Shown here one piece after another: positions 1 to 7,867 of a stretch of DNA of 64,000 nt. Under the pieces are notes generated by a model. That model saw only the letters and a list, made by a program, of their open reading frames with translations, searched no databases and was not told the DNA's origin. The translations under genes were made by a program, and so were the position numbers. This DNA is from Terriglobus albidus (lineage in GTDB: Bacteria > Acidobacteriota > Terriglobia > Terriglobales > Acidobacteriaceae), in NCBI RefSeq assembly GCF_008000815.1, contig NZ_CP042806.1, forward strand, positions 4,464,001 to 4,528,000. Direction: 5' to 3'. Position 1 is the first letter of the stretch, and the number at the start of each line of letters is the position of its first letter.

Positions 1-2314
1 CTGAGGCTTCCACCATATTGGTTACGGAACGCACGTACGGGATCGTAGTCTTCATCTGCACGATGCGCTGCCGACCTCGATTGCCTGCGGTCCCGCCACC
101 GGTGCGGTAGATCGCCATGCGCAGATTATTGCTGCCGCTCGGTGTCAGCCTGCCGTGCACTCCGTCACCAAAGACGATTTCGCCCGTGATGCGGTCCAGC
201 GTGTAATGCCGATCCTCCGGACCCGAGCTGCGCAGATCTGGCACGCGCTCGTACGGTACCCAATGTTCGGCACGCCCGGAGCTGACGGAGTGCGAGAGTT
301 CGCGAACCTCCAGGCGCTCCCCTGGTAGAACGGGGCTGCGCGCCGTCTTGACTCGCTGCCCTGGCAGCGCGTTCCCAGAGCCCAGGATCTCGTGTGTGCT
401 GGTCACGGCCTGCGTGGCGGACACCGTATTCAGCAGCACCATACGGAGAGCCGCCGTAAGGTCCGCACCGCCCGCACGCCACGGCACGCGTAACCAGTGA
501 CGCCGCAGCCCGAATAAGGTGCTGGCCTGCGCGGCTGCCGGTGCAAGCAGCGTGACCGCGCCGGAATAAGAGAAGGCAGCAGTTTCATCCACGACACCGA
601 AGTCCTGCCACGCCGAACCGTTCCAGCACTGCCAGGCGATGCGCTGCGAGGTTCCTTCCGCGAGCTGCCCTGCGCGCTGGCGGCTGCTGTCAAAGACGAA
701 GTAAAGCGTCATGGGCAGCGTCGGCAGACCAAGCCCCGGGAGGGATTGAAAGCCGCAGTAGAGCGCCGGCTCAACCTCTGCCGATCGCCGGAACAACAGG
801 ACGCCGCTGCCGGGCGTGCGCAGACTTTCCGATACATTTTCCGTCTGCCACGCATGCGTTACCAGCACGGTCGCCGACCTCGACGCTGCCTGGTGCAGGC
901 TATAGCTACCAAGCACGCTATGCAGAATCGGCGCGGATACGGTCGCGGGTTGATAGACGTACTCCGGCACGCCGGGTTTCGACTCCCGTACAGCGTAGCC
1001 AGCATCCTCGCCGTAGCTGTTCGCAGCCAGCCGGGCGCGCAGCCAAAGCGCTGTCACGCCGCCAACGGTCGATGCGCGAAGCTCAGCTGGCACCACAAAG
1101 GTCACCTCGCCTGACGCGGTAAAGGCACGCGTGCTGTCGCTGAAGCCATTGCCGGAGTCCGGAGTAGCGGCCGAGGTCGTCATCATCCCCAGCAGCTGCC
1201 ATACCGCGCCGTCCCAGAACTCCCACGCGACCCTGGCATTACCCGCCGCATTCACGCGGGGCACCGGTACATCTCCTTCGCCGACGGCCGGATTGGTCAC
1301 ATGGACCTGGAGCTTCACCTGCGTTGCCGCAACGCCAAACAGTTCAGGCTGCGCCAGGTACAACGTGTCGCCGAACCTTGGCCGGTCGCCGAACGGGAAG
1401 AAGTCCTTGTCGAGTTCGAGCGTGCGGCTGCCCGACGACGCCTGAACCAGACGAACACCATCGCCGCTCAGCGTGCGCTCCAGCGTCAGGGAGCGGGCAT
1501 GAACCGCCGCGGCCAGAGGGCTCAGCAGCCGGCAGCGCAGCCAGTAAGCTGTCTCGCCTTCGACTGTAGTTTCAGGAAATGCCGGCATGTCCTGAAAGAC
1601 AACATCACCGCTCTGGGTCATGGCGTTGGTGCCATCGCTTGTGGGCGTAAGCGTCAGCGCCTCTGAGCCGTTCCATATCTCCCATGCAACGACAGGCTGC
1701 GTCGCGGAGAAGACTTCTTCAAGGTCGAAGCTGAGCACAAGCTGCCGCAGCGCCTGCTTGCCGAAAAAGGCGGTGTCGCCGACCCAAAAGGCATGCTCCA
1801 TCGGCGAGTTGCCGGTAAATATCGGGACGGGCTGCTCTGCGGGATCGGAAAGCAGCGACGACAGATCGGTATAGCGGTCGGTCTCCGGCACCTGCACCAT
1901 CAGGCGATCCAGTTGCGCGGTGGACACGACCACTTCGCGATCTGTCTCAAAGATCACAGGTTTGCTCTCGCCCGGACTCGGCGCAGAGGCCACCTGTACG
2001 CCGGCCGGCACCACGGCCGCGATGGTCGCACCCGGGACCGGGCTAAATGTCAGCGGGACGCGCGCCGGCTGCGGCGGCATCACCGTCACTCCCAGTTGCT
2101 CTAAGAACAGCTCACGATGCTGGTCCGAAACGCGATTGATGCGCTCGACCACAAGTTCGGCAAAGCGGCCGAAGACCTGTACCAGACCCGCGGCGGCATC
2201 GCGACGGCTCGGGTCTGCCGTCCAGCCGGGGATATCCTGCGCAAGGCGGCGGTGCGCCTCCGCAATAAGGTCGGCGCGACTGCGCGGATCGACTGCGGGT
2301 GCGGCCGGCATCAT
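1..2314 (-). CDS. Baseplate J-like protein of a contractile injection system (C-terminus beyond window)
   Basis: I translated this open frame by hand; it runs off the left edge, so at least 771 residues are present and the C-terminus is missing. It starts MMPAAPAVDPRSRADL, with the ATG overlapping the stop of the gp25 gene (ATGA). An N-terminal helical part (about residues 1-60) is followed by three copies of a beta-rich repeat, each opening with a W-x-x-W-N/D-G box and closing with WLR (about 1688-1522, 1229-1030 and 640-482). Near residues 707-745 is the baseplate J signature FGDGVHGRL followed by YRTGGGTAGN. Family knowledge: such proteins (TIGR02243-like; Afp11/12 role) form the baseplate wedge that links spike, sheath and fibres. 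The exact subfamily is inference. Confidence 0.85.
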   Translation of the reverse strand, partial: MMPAAPAVDPRSRADLIAEAHRRLAQDIPGWTADPSRRDAAAGLVQVFGRFAELVVERINRVSDQHRELFLEQLGVTVMPPQPARVPLTFSPVPGATIAAVVPAGVQVASAPSPGESKPVIFETDREVVVSTAQLDRLMVQVPETDRYTDLSSLLSDPAEQPVPIFTGNSPMEHAFWVGDTAFFGKQALRQLVLSFDLEEVFSATQPVVAWEIWNGSEALTLTPTSDGTNAMTQSGDVVFQDMPAFPETTVEGETAYWLRCRLLSPLAAAVHARSLTLERTLSGDGVRLVQASSGSRTLELDKDFFPFGDRPRFGDTLYLAQPELFGVAATQVKLQVHVTNPAVGEGDVPVPRVNAAGNARVAWEFWDGAVWQLLGMMTTSAATPDSGNGFSDSTRAFTASGEVTFVVPAELRASTVGGVTALWLRARLAANSYGEDAGYAVRESKPGVPEYVYQPATVSAPILHSVLGSYSLHQAASRSATVLVTHAWQTENVSESLRTPGSGVLLFRRSAEVEPALYCGFQSLPGLGLPTLPMTLYFVFDSSRQRAGQLAEGTSQRIAWQCWNGSAWQDFGVVDETAAFSYSGAVTLLAPAAAQASTLFGLRRHWLRVPWRAGGADLTAALRMVLLNTVSATQAVTSTHEILGSGNALPGQRVKTARSPVLPGERLEVRELSHSVSSGRAEHWVPYERVPDLRSSGPEDRHYTLDRITGEIVFGDGVHGRLTPSGSNNLRMAIYRTGGGTAGNRGRQRIVQMKTTIPYVRSVTNMVEAS

Positions 2315-2700
2315 GCGCGCCCCTGCAGATAGAACGGGTACACCAGGTTGTAACGGCTGTTTGTTCGCAGAATCCGATAGAGAAGATGAATTTCGAGGAC
2401 CGCGCCATTGCTGGCGGGGCGCACGTCGAGCGCCAACAACTCGATGCGGCGCTCCCATACCTCCAGCGCCAGCCTGACCTCGTACGCGGCCAGGCTGGCG
2501 GTCGCGGCGTTGTTGGGCGCGAACACCAGCTGACTCAAGCCGCTGCCGAAATCCGGTCGCATCACCCGCTCACCATGCGCAGTGCTCAGAATCGTCCAGA
2601 TGGACTGCCGCACGCTGCTCTCATACGCTGTAAGACGCACGCCGCCGTCCGCAATCTCCACGGGAAAGCTCCAGCCGACGCCGAGGAAGTCGATGCTCAT
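2311..2700 (-). CDS. gp25/gpW-like baseplate wedge protein
   Basis: A 129-aa protein (MSIDFLGVGWSFPVEI start) with the layout of the GPW_gp25 family. An N-terminal strand is followed by a segment with the RQSIWTIL and GERVMRPDFGSG boxes, the latter being the family hallmark (GER-x-x-x-P-x-x-G), and then the LVFAPN segment. Known role: gp25/Afp9 proteins sit where the sheath meets the baseplate and help nucleate sheath assembly. The gene lies between the PAAR-like tip gene, with a 9-nt gap, and the baseplate J gene, with an ATGA overlap. This is the usual position in injection-system operons. The length is normal for the family. Confidence 0.92.
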   Translation of the reverse strand: MSIDFLGVGWSFPVEIADGGVRLTAYESSVRQSIWTILSTAHGERVMRPDFGSGLSQLVFAPNNAATASLAAYEVRLALEVWERRIELLALDVRPASNGAVLEIHLLYRILRTNSRYNLVYPFYLQGRA

Positions 2701-2709
2701 CGTGTTCTC

Positions 2710-3108
2710 CTATCCGGCCAGAACCGTACCAGCCGCAATCACGGTACCGGCAGGCATATCCGCGGGATCGTTGCAGGTCATGGCGGTATCTCCGTTGCGA
2801 ACGGCACCCTTTCCGTTGATCAGCACCGTCACGCTGCCGGCTGGGACGCTGGCCTGGTTCGATGGTGGCACCTGAAAGCTGATACCCGGCGGCATGGGGA
2901 GATGCGGTGGTGTGTTCACCGCCTTGCTGTCTACCGTAGCCGCCGGCAGCCCGCCAATGAGGACGTTCTGGCTCAGGCCGATCTGCAACTGTCCGCTGAA
3001 GGGGTGTGGCAGCGGCGTCGGTACCGGCCCCGCCGCGCTGGGCACCATAACAATGTGCACATCCACCGCCACCACCTTGTCGCCAAGCTTTGCTGCGGGC
3101 TGTCCCAT
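2710..3108 (-). CDS. PAAR-like spike-tip protein
   Basis: A 132-aa protein beginning MGQPAAKLGDKVVAVDVH, an opening typical of PAAR-like tips. It is rich in Gly, Pro, Val and His, with short motifs (GHx/GDxx-type turns, VLIGGLPAA, INGKGAVRNGDTAMTC) that recall the PAAR/DUF4150 fold. PAAR-like proteins cap the central spike, carry a bound metal ion, and can carry or recruit effectors. No toxin extension is present, so this tip appears purely structural. The gene sits between the spike gene (40-nt gap) and gp25 (9-nt gap). The family call rests on sequence impression and position, not on an alignment. Confidence 0.85.
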   Translation of the reverse strand: MGQPAAKLGDKVVAVDVHIVMVPSAAGPVPTPLPHPFSGQLQIGLSQNVLIGGLPAATVDSKAVNTPPHLPMPPGISFQVPPSNQASVPAGSVTVLINGKGAVRNGDTAMTCNDPADMPAGTVIAAGTVLAG

Positions 3109-3148
3109 GACGCTCCTCTTCTTGATCAGTACGCCTATCGTCTGCGCT

Positions 3149-3787
3149 TCAGTTCAGGTTGATCAGGCTGCCTTTGATGCTGGCCTGTCCGCTCGCCGTC
3201 ACGTTGATGTCCTGCGATGCCTTGATGGCCACTGCAGCCGTTGAAGTGATCTCCACGCCTGCCCCGGTGAGCGTCAGCTTGCCCTGGGCTTCGACCTTCA
3301 CGTTGCCGGCAGCGTGGATGGTGATGCTGTTGTCAGCGGTTGCAATGGTGATGTTGTTCTTCCCACTCTTGTCGATGATCTGGATCTTTTCCGCGCCTTC
3401 CGTGTCGTCCAGGCGCACCATGTGGCCGCTGCGCGACTTCAAAAAGCGATGGTTGTTTTTGCCGTCGGCATTTGCGTCCGGCGGCTTATCCACGCCGTTC
3501 CACAGAGACCCCAGCACGTAGGGATGATCGACCGATCCCTGCTCGAAGGCGATGAGCACCTCGTCACCCACCTCTGGCAGCAGGTACAGGCCGCAATCTT
3601 TGCCGGCCATGGGCGTCACGATCCTCGCCCAGTGGCTTTCGTCGCTTTCATCAAGCCACGGAAACTTCACCTTCACGCGGCCCAAGCCCTCGGCGTCCTT
3701 GTTGTCTGTGACCAGCGCCATCGCGACCCCAAGCGGGTGCGCGGTGCGCCGGTTCAACAGTAGGTTGGGCAATGTTCCCTGGCTCAA
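3149..3787 (-). CDS. Spike protein, gpV/gp5-like half of a split VgrG
   Basis: A 212-aa protein. Residues about 20-100 form an OB-fold Phage_base_V domain, with GVAMALVTDNKD, GRVKVKFPWLDES, WARIVTPMAG and the LPEVGDEVLIAFEQG box. Residues about 140-212 are short beta repeats (NITIATADNSITI and so on, rich in V, T, A and G) that would form the triple-stranded beta-helix needle. In most T6SS VgrGs and in Afp8 this module is fused behind a gpD/gp27 domain. Here it is a separate gene directly downstream of the gpD-like gene with an ATGA overlap. No C-terminal effector domain is seen. The protein should trimerise with its partner to form the membrane-piercing spike. Confidence 0.92.
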   Translation of the reverse strand: MSQGTLPNLLLNRRTAHPLGVAMALVTDNKDAEGLGRVKVKFPWLDESDESHWARIVTPMAGKDCGLYLLPEVGDEVLIAFEQGSVDHPYVLGSLWNGVDKPPDANADGKNNHRFLKSRSGHMVRLDDTEGAEKIQIIDKSGKNNITIATADNSITIHAAGNVKVEAQGKLTLTGAGVEITSTAAVAIKASQDINVTASGQASIKGSLINLN

Positions 3788-4854
3788 TTTGCGTTCCTTC
3801 TCGCTTCGAAGCTGGTGCGGTAACCATTGTGGCTGTAGCGATGCGTGGCAGAGGTTATGTAGTACAGACCGCTGTGTGCCTTTCCAAGTCCGTCCAGGTG
3901 CACCGTGATGCCCGCGCGCAGATCGGTACGGCCGTTCAACTCGCTTTCCGCTCGTATGTAGTCAAGTGCCATCCGCTGCAGCCTGGCCTTTGCAACCTGG
4001 TCGGCATCTGCCTGGCTGGATGTCGGGTGCGAGCCGCCATTCCATGTCGCATCGCCAAACGCCGAACTGGCCGCCGCGATGCCAAGCGCCTTGCCGCTCA
4101 TCGTGGAGCTTTCGTCGTCGCTCGAACTCTGGCCCACGCGCGCTCTCTTGCTGGCGGCATCCCACGAACGCATGGCCACGGCTCCGACCTGCTGCATGGA
4201 CGAGCGGTAGATGCTGATCTGCTGCAGGTCTGCGGGATAGTTGAGCGTAAGGCTCTCTGCCGCTGTATGTTTTCTGGCGCGGAAGATCAGGCGGCGATCG
4301 CGTACAAAGACCTCGTAGCCGATGCGTTGCGCTCGCGTCTCCAGAAACTCTGCGTCCGTCAGGTTGTTCTGCAGAACATAGGGGTAAACCTCGCGGGTTG
4401 GCTCGGTCTCGACGATCAGCCCATACCGCCCTGCGATCTGCTCCACGATGTCACTGTCGGTCATATGGGTGAACGAGTGTGTTTTCCGTCCGCGCATCAG
4501 CCGGTGGCCTCGGTCGTAGCCCCGCACCACAAAGCGCGGCTCCTGGCCGGCCGCGCACACCAGCTCTGAGCCGGTTATCTCTCCGGTCATGAGCGTCTCG
4601 GTCTGATCCATGTAGCCCAGCTTGATCTCCAGTGTCTTGCCTATCGCAAACAGCTCGTCGTCACTCCACTTCATACCCGGCCGCGCAGGATCCGCACCCC
4701 AGTTCATCAGGCTCAGCGAAAACGTAGCCGGGTGCTGCACCTCTTCACGCACAAGCACGCTAAGCAGGTCCTGCGCCGCCTCGCCGGGCAGTGGCGTGCC
4801 GTCTACGGTCACGGTCACAACGGAGACAAGGTTCATTACGCTGGAAGCTGCCAT
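3784..4854 (-). CDS. gpD/gp27-like hub protein, N-terminal half of a split VgrG
   Basis: A 356-aa protein matching the late-control gpD/Phage_GPD pattern. It has N-terminal beta domains, the LEIKLGYMDQTETLMTGEIT segment, FVVRGYDRGHRLMRGRKTHS, then a helical D-x-D-I-V-E-Q-I-A-x-R-Y region, the Q-N-N-x-T-D-A-E-F-L-E-x-R-A box and YEVFVRDRRLIFR. Such hubs trimerise to connect the tail tube to the spike. Residues about 225-300 form a flexible Ser-rich linker. The stop overlaps the start of the gpV-like gene, so the two halves are probably translated together in equal amounts. The gene lies 4 nt downstream of the LysM gene, in the expected tube-to-baseplate order. Confidence 0.92.
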   Translation of the reverse strand: MAASSVMNLVSVVTVTVDGTPLPGEAAQDLLSVLVREEVQHPATFSLSLMNWGADPARPGMKWSDDELFAIGKTLEIKLGYMDQTETLMTGEITGSELVCAAGQEPRFVVRGYDRGHRLMRGRKTHSFTHMTDSDIVEQIAGRYGLIVETEPTREVYPYVLQNNLTDAEFLETRAQRIGYEVFVRDRRLIFRARKHTAAESLTLNYPADLQQISIYRSSMQQVGAVAMRSWDAASKRARVGQSSSDDESSTMSGKALGIAAASSAFGDATWNGGSHPTSSQADADQVAKARLQRMALDYIRAESELNGRTDLRAGITVHLDGLGKAHSGLYYITSATHRYSHNGYRTSFEARRNAN

Positions 4855-4858
4855 CGCG

Positions 4859-5647
4859 TTAACGGTCCACCGTAGGGATCATCAGCACGCGCCCCGGCCG
4901 CAGGTCCAGCGGATCGGTAATGTGGTTGGCGACAGCGATCGGACGCCACAAGGCATCGTCATGCAGGGTTTCGCGTGCGATGCTGGCGAGCGTATCCCCG
5001 GGGTTGACCACGTAAACCTTGTTGACATCGGCAGAGTGCGCTTCGGTGCTGCCGTCCGGCGTGGGCGGTATCCACTGGGTAAACTCGCAACGAAGAGTAG
5101 CCCGCAAGGGTTTCCCATTGGAACTGAAGTAGCTGAGAGTTTGAGTGATCTTGCTCGCGTGCCCGACGAACAGCACTTTACCGTTGGGGTATCCCTCACC
5201 CCACGTGAGCTGACAGAGTGGCGGCCTGTGCAGGTCCACGTCCATCCGTACCAGGTTGATCACGCGCGAGGTGTACTTTCGTACGTCCTCGGGAAGTTTG
5301 TCGGCAGACACCGAATCGTCGCCAGTGACCGGTTCCGTGGTGTCGAACAGCAAATCGAAAGTGAGAGTGTCCAGTAACCAATGTTGGAACTGGTTCAGCG
5401 CAAACTTCGCATTCAACGACGGAGGCGGAACTGTTCCGTTCACCCATTTTGCGGCCATTGTGTGCGCCAGGCTGGCGGGATTGAACATTACCTGGAAGCC
5501 CTTGTTGTCCTTGATAAATCTCGGGCTTCCAGTGTCACCCTTTTTCTCCACCACGATCGTCATCTTTGAAATGGCCGTCGGTTTGTCACCGAGGTCGCTA
5601 TTGATCGACTGATCGATGTATCCCGTAACTGGGTTCCCTATTCCCAT
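4859..5647 (-). CDS. LysM-domain tail protein (Afp7/gp53-like)
   Basis: A 262-aa protein with a C-terminal LysM domain (about residues 205-259: VYVVNPGDTLASIAR, then LWRPIAVAN and RPGRVLMIP). Its N-terminal half has the contractile-tail LysM protein pattern: VMFNPASLAHTMAAKW, FALNQFQHWLLDTLTFDLLFDTTEP, VINLVRMDVDLHRPP. In Afp and PVC the equivalent protein joins the tube to the baseplate, and its LysM domain is structural rather than a secreted peptidoglycan enzyme. The ATG at 5647 overlaps the end of the upstream charged protein gene by 10 nt. Length is near the usual size of about 230-270 aa. Confidence 0.9.
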   Translation of the reverse strand: MGIGNPVTGYIDQSINSDLGDKPTAISKMTIVVEKKGDTGSPRFIKDNKGFQVMFNPASLAHTMAAKWVNGTVPPPSLNAKFALNQFQHWLLDTLTFDLLFDTTEPVTGDDSVSADKLPEDVRKYTSRVINLVRMDVDLHRPPLCQLTWGEGYPNGKVLFVGHASKITQTLSYFSSNGKPLRATLRCEFTQWIPPTPDGSTEAHSADVNKVYVVNPGDTLASIARETLHDDALWRPIAVANHITDPLDLRPGRVLMIPTVDR

Positions 5648-7119
5648 GCGCTTACCCCCCGGCGTTCCGCTTCCAGTTCCATCGTTCGCGCGAACCGATG
5701 CAGCACCTGTTCCGCCAGTTCGTCCAGGTCCAGCCCGTGAAATGCTTCGAGGGCCTTTGTCGCAGTGTTCGAAGCGTCGTGAGCTGTCGCGGCGCTGCTG
5801 GTCAGTGCGCTGGACTCACCTCGTTGCGGCGAACTTTCCTTTGCATGCTGTGCATCGCCTTCACTCCGTTCCACCCTGGCCAGGGCCGCGGGCGCACCGA
5901 TCGCGGCTGCCCGCACTACGGTCACCGGCCCAGCCTCTCGCGTCGCAGGAATCTCGCCGACCGTGTCATGAGCCGCTGATGTTCCTGCCAAGGGTGCGGA
6001 CGGTGTTCCCTGCGCGGGGGAAGCGGCAGGCTGCCCATCGGGCTTGTTGGACCGTCGGAGATGCTCAGCGTTGAGCGGCGGGTACGGCTCCTGGATCTGC
6101 CCCATGCCACCAGCCAGCAATGCTGCCGTTACGGCCTCAGTATGCTCTGCGGCCGCGGACTGATGATACATCTCTTCAAGCTTCTCCTTCTCTTCTTTCT
6201 CCTCCTTCTTCTTCTTCTCCTCCTCAGCCTTTTTCTTCTCTTCCGCTTCTTTCTTCTCTTGCTCAGCCTTTGCGCTTTGCGTGTGTGCCATTGCCGCTGC
6301 ATCTGCGTTGTGCGTCGCAGCTCCAGCGTGCCCACGGTCCTTTTTGTGGACAGCGGAGATGGGTTGCTGCTTTGTGGGTTGCGCGTCAGCCTTGACGACG
6401 GCCGCGGCCGGCTGCGATGCGGGAGTATCTGCTGCCGTTTTCTGCGTTGCGGCTCCCGCTCCTCCACCCGCAGCCGAAGACGAGTCCGCCGGCGCGGGCG
6501 GTTTTCTTCGCTCCGGTAAGACCGTCAGCAGTTTGTAGGTTTGCCCTGCCTCGCCCATGCCTCCAGCCAGCAGCGCGTTGTGGGTGCGCTCCAACCCCTG
6601 TACCCATGCGCTCTGGCCATACATGTGCGAAACCTCGTCTTCGGTCAGATCCGGGGGATCATCCTCCGTTTTCGGCACAGGGTGCTCTAGCGACTTTGAT
6701 GGTGCTGTCGGCTGGGCACCCTTCGTCTCAGCGGTGCCTGGTGCCGTGCCGGGTGCGGATACTGTCGCGCTCGCGGGTATCTCTGCCTCGTGTCGCGTTG
6801 TAGATGCAACGACCGCGTTCACTGGCAGCGGTGTCTCTTGCACGTTGCCACCGGCTGCGACGCCGGAGCGGGGATCGATTGGCACACCAGGCACGACTCT
6901 CGGCCGCGGCGCAGCGGTATTGCGTGTATTCATGGAGCCGTTCCAAACCTGGTCGGCTGGCTCATCCGTTCTCCAGCGCTTCTCAATCTCCCGCACGAAC
7001 CGCCGAACCGCGGCACCTGGCATATCTGCCAGCTGAGACAACTCGTCGCGTTTGATCATGAGCGCACGTTCGTAACGCGCCAGCATCTCGCGCGCCCACG
7101 CTTCCAAGATTCCCTCCAT
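5638..7119 (-). CDS. Charged, low-complexity injection-system protein with a duplicated 24-residue box
   Basis: A 493-aa protein that I do not recognise. The start at 7119 is chosen because GGGAGGG precedes it by 6 nt and the longer frame upstream overlaps the tube gene. Residues 1-50 form a charged helix (MEGILEAWAREMLARYERAL). Two boxes of equal length (24 residues) begin MYGQSA and MYHQSA and both end ALLAGGMG, at residues 166-189 and 317-340. Residues 285-316 are almost only Lys, Glu and Ala, likely a single charged helix. Ala/Pro/Thr-rich linkers fill the rest, and the C-terminus has a conserved-looking helix (LDLDELAEQVLHRF, ending ELEAERRG). Its position between tube 2 and the LysM gene implies a structural or assembly role, which is inference. 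Confidence 0.8.
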   Translation of the reverse strand: MEGILEAWAREMLARYERALMIKRDELSQLADMPGAAVRRFVREIEKRWRTDEPADQVWNGSMNTRNTAAPRPRVVPGVPIDPRSGVAAGGNVQETPLPVNAVVASTTRHEAEIPASATVSAPGTAPGTAETKGAQPTAPSKSLEHPVPKTEDDPPDLTEDEVSHMYGQSAWVQGLERTHNALLAGGMGEAGQTYKLLTVLPERRKPPAPADSSSAAGGGAGAATQKTAADTPASQPAAAVVKADAQPTKQQPISAVHKKDRGHAGAATHNADAAAMAHTQSAKAEQEKKEAEEKKKAEEEKKKKEEKEEKEKLEEMYHQSAAAEHTEAVTAALLAGGMGQIQEPYPPLNAEHLRRSNKPDGQPAASPAQGTPSAPLAGTSAAHDTVGEIPATREAGPVTVVRAAAIGAPAALARVERSEGDAQHAKESSPQRGESSALTSSAATAHDASNTATKALEAFHGLDLDELAEQVLHRFARTMELEAERRGVSAWE

Positions 7120-7151
7120 CGCACCCTCCCTTCCGCGTGGCTGCGTTGCTG

Positions 7152-7697
7152 TTACAGAGAAGCGATCGCCGAGACGCCGCCGATTGCCATGCCAGTCAGA
7201 TTCAAGTCTTTGCTTATGCCGCGATGCACCAGCTCGATGCTTTCGAAAGCGACCGCAGCTTCTCCCGCCTTGAATGCCGGCCCGGTCCATTTCACCGGAT
7301 AGGCATCCCGGAAATTCCAACGCCACATTTCGAGCAGGTTGCTTGTCATCAGCACGATCGATCCGTTGCGCCGCTCGATCTTGCCCTGCATCGCGTCGGC
7401 GTGCCATTGCCACAGCATGTCTGCCGTTGTCAGGCCTCGCTTCAACACAAGACGTGAGTGCTTCACTCCGCTTGTGCGGACCTCCTCAAAGTCGTTCTGG
7501 CCGCCTTCGGGCACCGGAAAGGTCTTGAGTTCGACGTCCAGGCCGGACACCTCCGTGAATCCACCCACCAGCAGTCCATCAATCTCGACTTCGAAATGAT
7601 GTGCCATGGCGGGATCGACTCGATTGCCCAGTCCAAGGCTGCCAGCGATGCTCATTGCCGTTCCAACGCGTGCCATCGCTGTACCGAAGTTGCCCAT
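7152..7697 (-). CDS. Tube protein 2 (gp19-like, N-terminally extended)
   Basis: A 181-aa gp19/TIGR02241-type tail tube protein. The core begins HHFEVEIDGLLVGGFTEVSG, followed by L-x-V-E-L-K-T-F-P-V-P-E-G-G, KHSRLVLKRGLTT, W-x-W-H-A-D-A-M-x-G-K-I-E-R-R-N-G and WNFRDAYPVKWTGPAFKAG. These are the standard tube boxes. An extra N-terminus of about 33 residues (MGNFGTAMARVGTAMSIAG) is rich in Gly, Ala and Met, and a Gly/Ala tail closes the protein. It is a paralogue of the 145-aa tube protein upstream. In Afp/PVC the distal tube proteins form the layers next to the spike. Its start overlaps the stop of the 56-aa gene (TGATG). Confidence 0.92.
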   Translation of the reverse strand: MGNFGTAMARVGTAMSIAGSLGLGNRVDPAMAHHFEVEIDGLLVGGFTEVSGLDVELKTFPVPEGGQNDFEEVRTSGVKHSRLVLKRGLTTADMLWQWHADAMQGKIERRNGSIVLMTSNLLEMWRWNFRDAYPVKWTGPAFKAGEAAVAFESIELVHRGISKDLNLTGMAIGGVSAIASL

Positions 7698-7867
7698 CAG
7701 TATCCTCGCTCCTGCGTTCCGTTCAAGCGTTCGTTCATCTGGGACACTTCCTGCACCCAGCGCCTGCGTTCGAAGTGATCCATGCCCATGATCTGGTCAA
7801 AGGGCCAGTGAAAGTAATAAGCCAGGTACGCTACCTCTCCGCGAAGCTGCTCCGGAGGGTAGCTCAT
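7697..7867 (-). CDS. 56-aa conserved injection-system small protein (DUF6760-like)
   Basis: A short gene I found by translating the gap between tube 2 and the 120-aa gene. The product starts MSYPPEQLRGEVAYLAYYFH and contains the box HWPFDQIMGMDHFERRRW, then VQEVSQMNERL. Small proteins with this H-W-x-x-x-x-I-x-x-M-x-x-x-E-R-x-x-W pattern sit between the tube genes in many eCIS loci, in the Afp6-like position. They resemble the helical T4 gpG/tail-chaperone class, but their function is not settled. Both ends overlap neighbours (ATGA with the upstream stop, TGATG with tube 2), which supports it being real and translationally coupled. Confidence 0.88.
   Translation of the reverse strand: MSYPPEQLRGEVAYLAYYFHWPFDQIMGMDHFERRRWVQEVSQMNERLNGTQERGY

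Noticed and set aside
746-2477. Several plus-strand frames of 70-290 codons over the left end
   Set aside because: They lie opposite the long minus-strand baseplate frame, which shows clear family motifs in one continuous frame; the plus-strand products look like high-GC antisense noise.
6061-6519. Leu- and Phe-rich plus-strand frame that looks like a membrane protein
   Set aside because: It is the complement of the Lys/Glu-rich helix in the 493-aa protein; the hydrophobicity is an artefact of reading poly-Lys/Glu codons backwards.
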